A stretch of DNA of 9,357 nt from Candidatus Cloacimonas sp. SDB (lineage in GTDB: Bacteria; Cloacimonadota; Cloacimonadia; Cloacimonadales; TCS61), in contig LKUH01000361.1 of NCBI GenBank assembly GCA_001412425.1, positions 1 through 9,357 of the forward strand. Reading direction: 5' to 3'. Numbering within the stretch: position 1 is the stretch's first letter; every line of letters starts with the position of its first letter. The notes beneath the pieces were generated by a model. The model made no database searches and was not told the origin of the DNA. It saw nothing but the letters and a program-made list of their open reading frames with translations. The position numbers and the translations under genes were made by a program. Shown piece after piece: positions 5,035 to 9,357 of this stretch.

Positions 5035-7488
5035 ATGCGCAAAATCATTGTAATTATTTTATTAGCAGCAATTTTTTCAGTTATCAAGGCTGAAGATCTG
5101 AAGGGTAAAGTTTTTGATACTACTACATCGGAACCCATATTGTCAGTCGCTGTTACAATCGCTGAACTGAACTGGGTTTCTTATACGGATGAAGCAGGGA
5201 AGTTCCTGATTAAGGACGTTAAACCGGGCACGTATTCTTTGAAATTTAGCCGGATTGGTTATGGTGAATATTATACTACTATAAATTTTCCTGAGTGTGG
5301 TGAGCTTCTGATCGGCATAGAAAGGAGAACTTATAAAATAGGAGGCTATACTGTTTCCGGGTATAGAGTTAAGGAAAGGGAAACTCCCGTCACTTTCTCT
5401 TCTCTTGATTCGGCTGAATTGAATGAGCTGAATTTTGGTCAGGATCTGCCAATGCTTTTAAATGAGATGACCAATGTTTATTCTTACTCGGATGCAGGGA
5501 ATGGTTTTGGTTACAGTTATATGAAAGTCAGAGGATTCGATCAGAAAAGAATAGGGGTAATGGTCAATGGAATTCCCTTAAATGATCCGGAAGATCATCA
5601 GGTCTATTGGGTGGATCTGCCCGATCTGGCTGAAAGTGTCGAGGAAATCCAGTTCCAGAGGGGTGTTGGTTCCACACTTTACGGAGTTTCTACTTTTGGC
5701 GGTTCGTTAAATCTTATAACCAGTAACCTGAGAACTGACAATATTTTGGAGCTGTTCACTGCTTATGGAAGTTACAATACTCGAAAAACAGGGATCAAAT
5801 TTGCCCGGGATATTTCGGAAAAATACAGGTTCAATCTAAGATTGTCTCATATCAGGTCGGACGGGTACCGCAATAATACAGGATCTGAAATGGGTTCCTA
5901 CTATGCCGGATTTTCCAGAATCGGTGCCAGATCACTTACGGAGCTGAATTTCTATGGCGGAATCGAGCAGGTTAATGCGGGCTGGTATGCTTCCTGGGAA
6001 GGTGATCTACAGGAAGATCATCAGCATAATCCAATTGTTTACGAGGATGAAATAGACAATTTCTTCCAGCCTCATTTTGAACTGCACCACAGTTATATGA
6101 TCAATGAGAAATTCGATTTCAAGAACAGTATATTTTATATTTTTGGTGATGGATTCTACAAGCAGTTTAAAGAGAACAGAGATCTCTGGGAATATGGGCT
6201 TTCCAGCGAACCAGACGGGGTTGAGAGTGATCTGATCCGGAAAAAAATTGTTAAAAAAAATCAGTATGGCTGGATAGGGCAGTTTCGCCTGAAACAAAAT
6301 CGCAGTGAGCTGATCGTCGGCAGTTATCTCAGTTTATTTGACAGTGATCATTATGGAAGAGTGCTGAATCTGCTGGAAGTAGAGATCGATGATTTCAAGC
6401 CAGGGCAGGAATATTACAATTATGAAGGGAACAGGAAGAATTTCACTCTCTTCGCCAATGAGATCTACCAGCCTGTAGATGCTCTCAGTATTATGTTAAA
6501 TCTGCATTATCAGCATTTGAACGTTAAATTTGATCAATTAGAATCAGGTAATTTTAAAGGGGCGTTGCTTAATTCTTATGAAGTAAATTACGCTTTTTTC
6601 AATCCCAGATTTGGAATTAATTACAATATGAATCAAGCATTAAACATTTACGCCAGTGTGTCAAAATCTCAGCGTGAACCAACTGATAGTGAATTATACG
6701 ACACCTGGGATGGGCCTGATGATCTGGGAGTTCAGCCTCTTTTTGCTCAGGCGGATACAGTATTTGCCACAAATGGTGAGGTGCTGAAAGTAAAATGGCA
6801 AGATCCTTATGTTCAGGAAGAGAAATTGACCGATTATGAACTTGGGTTTGGTTATACAGATCACATTTTACAGGCTAAGATTAATGCTTACTGGATGGAT
6901 TTTGAAAATGAAATTGTCGCTTACGGAAGAGTAGATGATGAAGGATCGCCAATTAGGGGTAATGCTGAAGCTTCAGTTCATAGAGGTGTTGAATTAAGTG
7001 CTGCTGTAAGAATTTCTGATCAGTTTACATTAACGGGTAATTTCAGCTATAATGATAATTATTTCAAAGATTTTATCCAATTCGAATATGATGAAGACTG
7101 GAATCCGGTCGAAGTAGATTACAGCGGAAATAGAATAGCAGGTTTTCCGGATATAGTCAGCGCAGTAAAACTCATCTGTTCGGATCAGGAATGGAAAATT
7201 TCTACGCAGGGACAATTTATTGGACAGCAGTATCTCGATAACACCGAAAACGAAGCAAGAGTTGTAGAAGGCTATTTTCTGTGGAATTCAACTTTGGAAT
7301 ACAAGATGGACAGGCTGCTTGGTATTGCGGATCTGGCGCTCAATTTTCAGGTTAATAATATTTTAAATAAGAAGTATGAAACAGCCGGTTATTATAATTC
7401 CTGGGATGAACCCGGCAGTCCTGCCGGAAATTATTATTGGCCTGGTGCGGAACGAAACTTCATGGTGGGAGTACGGGCTCAATTTTAG
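5035..7488 (+). CDS. TPP-riboswitch-regulated TonB-dependent outer-membrane receptor (probable thiamin or thiamin-precursor uptake)
   Basis: The protein has 817 residues from the ATG at 5035. Residues 1-19 are a signal peptide (RK, hydrophobic core, cleavage after IKA). Residues 21-95 form a carboxypeptidase-regulatory-like beta-sandwich (GKVFDTTTSEPI, TDEAGKFLI, PGTYSLKFS), as in many FCB-group receptors. A TonB-box-like ETPVTF (116-121) precedes the plug domain (about 125-231, with MKVRGFDQKRIGVMVNG, RGVGSTLYG and GGSLNLIT). The remainder is a 22-strand-type barrel, ending in the aromatic residue of VGVRAQF, which is needed for outer-membrane insertion. Such receptors use energy from the TonB-ExbBD complex to import scarce nutrients. 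The riboswitch in its leader is strong evidence for thiamin, its phosphates or a precursor as substrate. No SusD-like partner is adjacent. The probable inner-membrane step is the divergent symporter. Confidence 0.93.
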   Translation: MRKIIVIILLAAIFSVIKAEDLKGKVFDTTTSEPILSVAVTIAELNWVSYTDEAGKFLIKDVKPGTYSLKFSRIGYGEYYTTINFPECGELLIGIERRTYKIGGYTVSGYRVKERETPVTFSSLDSAELNELNFGQDLPMLLNEMTNVYSYSDAGNGFGYSYMKVRGFDQKRIGVMVNGIPLNDPEDHQVYWVDLPDLAESVEEIQFQRGVGSTLYGVSTFGGSLNLITSNLRTDNILELFTAYGSYNTRKTGIKFARDISEKYRFNLRLSHIRSDGYRNNTGSEMGSYYAGFSRIGARSLTELNFYGGIEQVNAGWYASWEGDLQEDHQHNPIVYEDEIDNFFQPHFELHHSYMINEKFDFKNSIFYIFGDGFYKQFKENRDLWEYGLSSEPDGVESDLIRKKIVKKNQYGWIGQFRLKQNRSELIVGSYLSLFDSDHYGRVLNLLEVEIDDFKPGQEYYNYEGNRKNFTLFANEIYQPVDALSIMLNLHYQHLNVKFDQLESGNFKGALLNSYEVNYAFFNPRFGINYNMNQALNIYASVSKSQREPTDSELYDTWDGPDDLGVQPLFAQADTVFATNGEVLKVKWQDPYVQEEKLTDYELGFGYTDHILQAKINAYWMDFENEIVAYGRVDDEGSPIRGNAEASVHRGVELSAAVRISDQFTLTGNFSYNDNYFKDFIQFEYDEDWNPVEVDYSGNRIAGFPDIVSAVKLICSDQEWKISTQGQFIGQQYLDNTENEARVVEGYFLWNSTLEYKMDRLLGIADLALNFQVNNILNKKYETAGYYNSWDEPGSPAGNYYWPGAERNFMVGVRAQF

Positions 7489-7548
7489 ATTTATTTTAGT
7501 TTCTATTACGGGTTAAGAAGTTGCTTCAAAACTGATAATTTGTGAATT
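7489..7548. other. Convergent intergenic gap between receptor and birA
   Basis: This short AT-rich spacer separates two genes that face each other. The only hairpin seen is GAAG/CTTC around TTG (about 7518-7528), which is weak and lacks a T-run. No convincing bidirectional terminator is visible, so some antisense read-through is possible. Confidence 0.4.
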
Positions 7549-8307
7549 CTATTTCCAGCTGATCACAGTTCCGGCATAAAAAGGCTGGATCATACCGGAT
7601 GGAAGCTTCAGTAAAAGAGCACCCTGCTTATTGATTCCCTGAGCGAGACCGCTATATTCAGCGAAATCAGTTTCAAGAATTATTTCTTTTCCTGATAATA
7701 GGGAATTTTTTAAATAATAATCAAGATCAAATTCATTATCAAGAAAACCAGGTAAATCCTGGCTGAAATGATCAAAGATTCGTTTTAATAATAATTCATT
7801 GTTTAATTCCCGTTTCAGGATATTTTGCAGAGATGTTGCTGTATTATTGATATAATCCGGGAATGCAATTATATTAGTGTTTATGCCGATGCCGATAAGA
7901 TGATATTTCCAGTTTTCCAGATAATGAGATAAAATTCCGCAGATCTTCCAGTTTTTCCAATAGATATCATTGGGCCATTTAATTTTAAGATCAGCAGTTT
8001 CAAATTCAATTTTCAAATCTTTTTTAATATGTTCCAAAATAGCTTTGTGAATACAGATACCGGTAAATATGGTAAAACCTGATTTTAAGGGGAGACCGTA
8101 CAAAGCAGCGGTAAACCACAATCCACCTGCAGGAGAATACCAGTAATTATCTTTTCTTCCGATACCACCTGTTTGCTGATTACAGCTAACCAGAAAATTA
8201 CCTGCTGATGTTCCGTTCCGGATAAGCTGTTGAGCTTTTTTATTAGTACTGTGAAGTACTTTGTTGTAATAGATCTTATCCAGAAAAGGATGTTTAAAAT
8301 CTTTCAT
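7549..8307 (-). CDS. birA: Biotin--[acetyl-CoA-carboxylase] ligase, monofunctional
   Basis: The 252-residue cytoplasmic enzyme makes biotinyl-5'-AMP and transfers biotin to the lysine of carboxylase carrier proteins. Motifs are STN (20-22), QTGGIGRKDNYW (45-56, the nucleotide-binding loop), KWPND (110-114), KICGIL (121-126, catalytic lysine region) and IGIGINTN (138-145). A C-terminal SH3-like domain runs from about 205 to 252. It lacks the N-terminal helix-turn-helix of the E. coli protein, so it is not expected to act as a repressor. The nucleotide-binding loop departs from the usual GRGRxGR: it reads GGIGRKDN, one residue longer than in E. coli. The ATG follows the queA stop by six bases with no visible ribosome site, so it is probably made by translational coupling. 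Confidence 0.93.
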   Translation of the reverse strand: MKDFKHPFLDKIYYNKVLHSTNKKAQQLIRNGTSAGNFLVSCNQQTGGIGRKDNYWYSPAGGLWFTAALYGLPLKSGFTIFTGICIHKAILEHIKKDLKIEFETADLKIKWPNDIYWKNWKICGILSHYLENWKYHLIGIGINTNIIAFPDYINNTATSLQNILKRELNNELLLKRIFDHFSQDLPGFLDNEFDLDYYLKNSLLSGKEIILETDFAEYSGLAQGINKQGALLLKLPSGMIQPFYAGTVISWK

Positions 8308-8313
8308 ATAAAT

Positions 8314-9351
8314 TTAGAGTATCAGCATGGCGTCGCCATAACTGAAAAAGCGATAGCGTTCAGCAACGGCTGTTTTATAGGCTTTCATAATGTTATCATA
8401 ACCGGCAAAGGCTGCTACCAGCATAAGTAACGTAGATTCCGGCATATGAAAATTGGTCAGTAAACCATCAATGATCTGGAATTTTTTGCCGGGATATAGA
8501 AATATTTCTGTCCAGTGAGACCCGAAGGTTAAATTCCCTTGATCAGCAAAACTTTCCAGAGTTCGGGTAGTGGTTGTTCCCACAGCAATTATTCTGCGAC
8601 CCTGCTGTTTAGCCAGATTGATTTTGGCAGCTGTTTCTTGAGATATGCGGCAGTGCTCGTGATGCATTTTGTGATCCGTTATCTTTTCAGTTCTTACAGG
8701 CCTGAAAGTTCCTAATCCAACATGCAGAACCACTTCCAGGATTTCTACTTTCATATTCTTAATTTTATTAAGAAGTTCTTCCGTAAAATGCAGCCCGGCT
8801 GTGGGTGCGGCAACTGAACCTCTTTCGACCGCATAGACAGTCTGGTAATTTTGTTTATCCATATCCTGTGAATCTCTTCTAATATAGGGAGGAAGAGGCA
8901 TTTTTCCGATTTCTTCCAGAATATTCCAGAAATTACCTTTGGTCTGGAACTCAATCAGTCTAGAACCGGCAGGACCATAATCGTTTATTCTGGCGGAAAG
9001 CTGGCTGGAAAAAATTATTTCTGCGCCGGGTTTTAATTTTCTGCCAGGTTTAACCAGACATTGCCACGAATTTTCATCTTTCTGATCCAGCAACAGTATT
9101 TCTACTTCTGTCCCGGATGTTTTTTTCCCAAAGAGCCTGGCTGGAATTACTCTGGTTTTATTAAGCACCAGAACATCACCAGGCCGAAGAAATTGGAGGA
9201 TATCTGTAAATATGTGATGGGAGATCTTACCATTTTTTTTATCAAGATGCATTAAACGTGATCCGGAACGGTTTTCGACAGGATATTGAGCGATGAGTTC
9301 ATCCGGGAGCTGGTAGTAGTAATTGCTTTTTTTATTTAATTTCACATTCAT
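8314..9351 (-). CDS. queA: S-adenosylmethionine:tRNA ribosyltransferase-isomerase
   Basis: This complete 345-residue enzyme moves the ribosyl part of S-adenosylmethionine onto preQ1 in tRNA, forming epoxyqueuosine at the wobble position of GUN anticodons. Family motifs are clear: LPDELIAQYP (15-24), DVLVLNKTRVIPARL (59-73), YQTVYA (169-174), SVAAPTAGLHFT (179-190), LHVGLGTFRPV (209-219), MHHEH (229-233), and a C-terminal NFHMPESTLLMLVAAFAG. The length is normal for the family. It appears to be first in a two-gene unit with birA, a linkage with no obvious metabolic logic, probably housekeeping packing. Only six bases upstream of the start are in the window, so its promoter and ribosome site cannot be judged. 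A second ATG four bases downstream is out of frame. Confidence 0.97.
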   Translation of the reverse strand: MNVKLNKKSNYYYQLPDELIAQYPVENRSGSRLMHLDKKNGKISHHIFTDILQFLRPGDVLVLNKTRVIPARLFGKKTSGTEVEILLLDQKDENSWQCLVKPGRKLKPGAEIIFSSQLSARINDYGPAGSRLIEFQTKGNFWNILEEIGKMPLPPYIRRDSQDMDKQNYQTVYAVERGSVAAPTAGLHFTEELLNKIKNMKVEILEVVLHVGLGTFRPVRTEKITDHKMHHEHCRISQETAAKINLAKQQGRRIIAVGTTTTRTLESFADQGNLTFGSHWTEIFLYPGKKFQIIDGLLTNFHMPESTLLMLVAAFAGYDNIMKAYKTAVAERYRFFSYGDAMLIL

Positions 9352-9357
9352 AAAAAT

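Noticed and set aside
7489..7548. Bidirectional terminator in the convergent gap
   Set aside because: Only a four-pair stem without a T-run is present.
1..9357. CRISPR arrays, tRNA or rRNA genes, phage or plasmid functions
   Set aside because: There are no regularly spaced direct repeats, no tRNA-like T-arm motif in the gaps, no rRNA signatures, and no integrase, replication or capsid genes.

Overview
The window comes from an AT-rich, Gram-negative bacterium. It encodes an outer-membrane TonB-dependent receptor with an N-terminal carboxypeptidase-regulatory-like domain, a domain arrangement common in Bacteroidota and their FCB-group relatives such as Cloacimonadota and Marinimicrobia. An FCB lineage is therefore my best guess, but it is an inference from one protein architecture and base composition, and no marker gene here fixes it.

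Layout from left to right. Positions 1-156 are non-coding and packed with short inverted repeats, ending in a strong GC-rich hairpin next to the stop codon of the first gene; this looks like the end of an IS200/IS605-type or REP-like element. Positions 157-3185 hold four tightly packed minus-strand genes, read right to left: an exported TPR/alpha-beta-hydrolase esterase, a small four-helix membrane protein, a BtpA-family TIM-barrel protein, and a metallo-beta-lactamase-fold hydrolase. Two of the three junctions are ATGA overlaps. Upstream of them, also on the minus strand, lies a sodium:solute symporter (SSS family, 3277-4707). Positions 5035-7488 (plus strand) encode the TonB-dependent receptor. 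It converges on a minus-strand queA-birA pair (9351-7549; tRNA queuosine modification and biotin-protein ligase).

The most informative part is the 327-base divergent intergenic region, 4708-5034. The plus strand carries a near-consensus TPP (thi-box) riboswitch followed by a textbook intrinsic terminator. A clear antiterminator pairing can be drawn between the aptamer and the 3' arm of the terminator, so the receptor should be switched off by transcription termination when TPP is plentiful. On the minus strand, directly in front of the symporter, is a second thi-box-like RNA. Its pyrimidine-sensing half is largely conserved. Its pyrophosphate-sensing internal loop has collapsed into a nearly continuous helix, and the Shine-Dalgarno sequence forms its 3' edge, which suggests translational control. 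Together the two RNAs mark the receptor (outer membrane) and the symporter (inner membrane) as a probable two-step uptake route for thiamin or a related compound, with two different RNA switches facing away from each other. The variant switch, which may be degenerate or may sense a different ligand, is the observation most worth testing.
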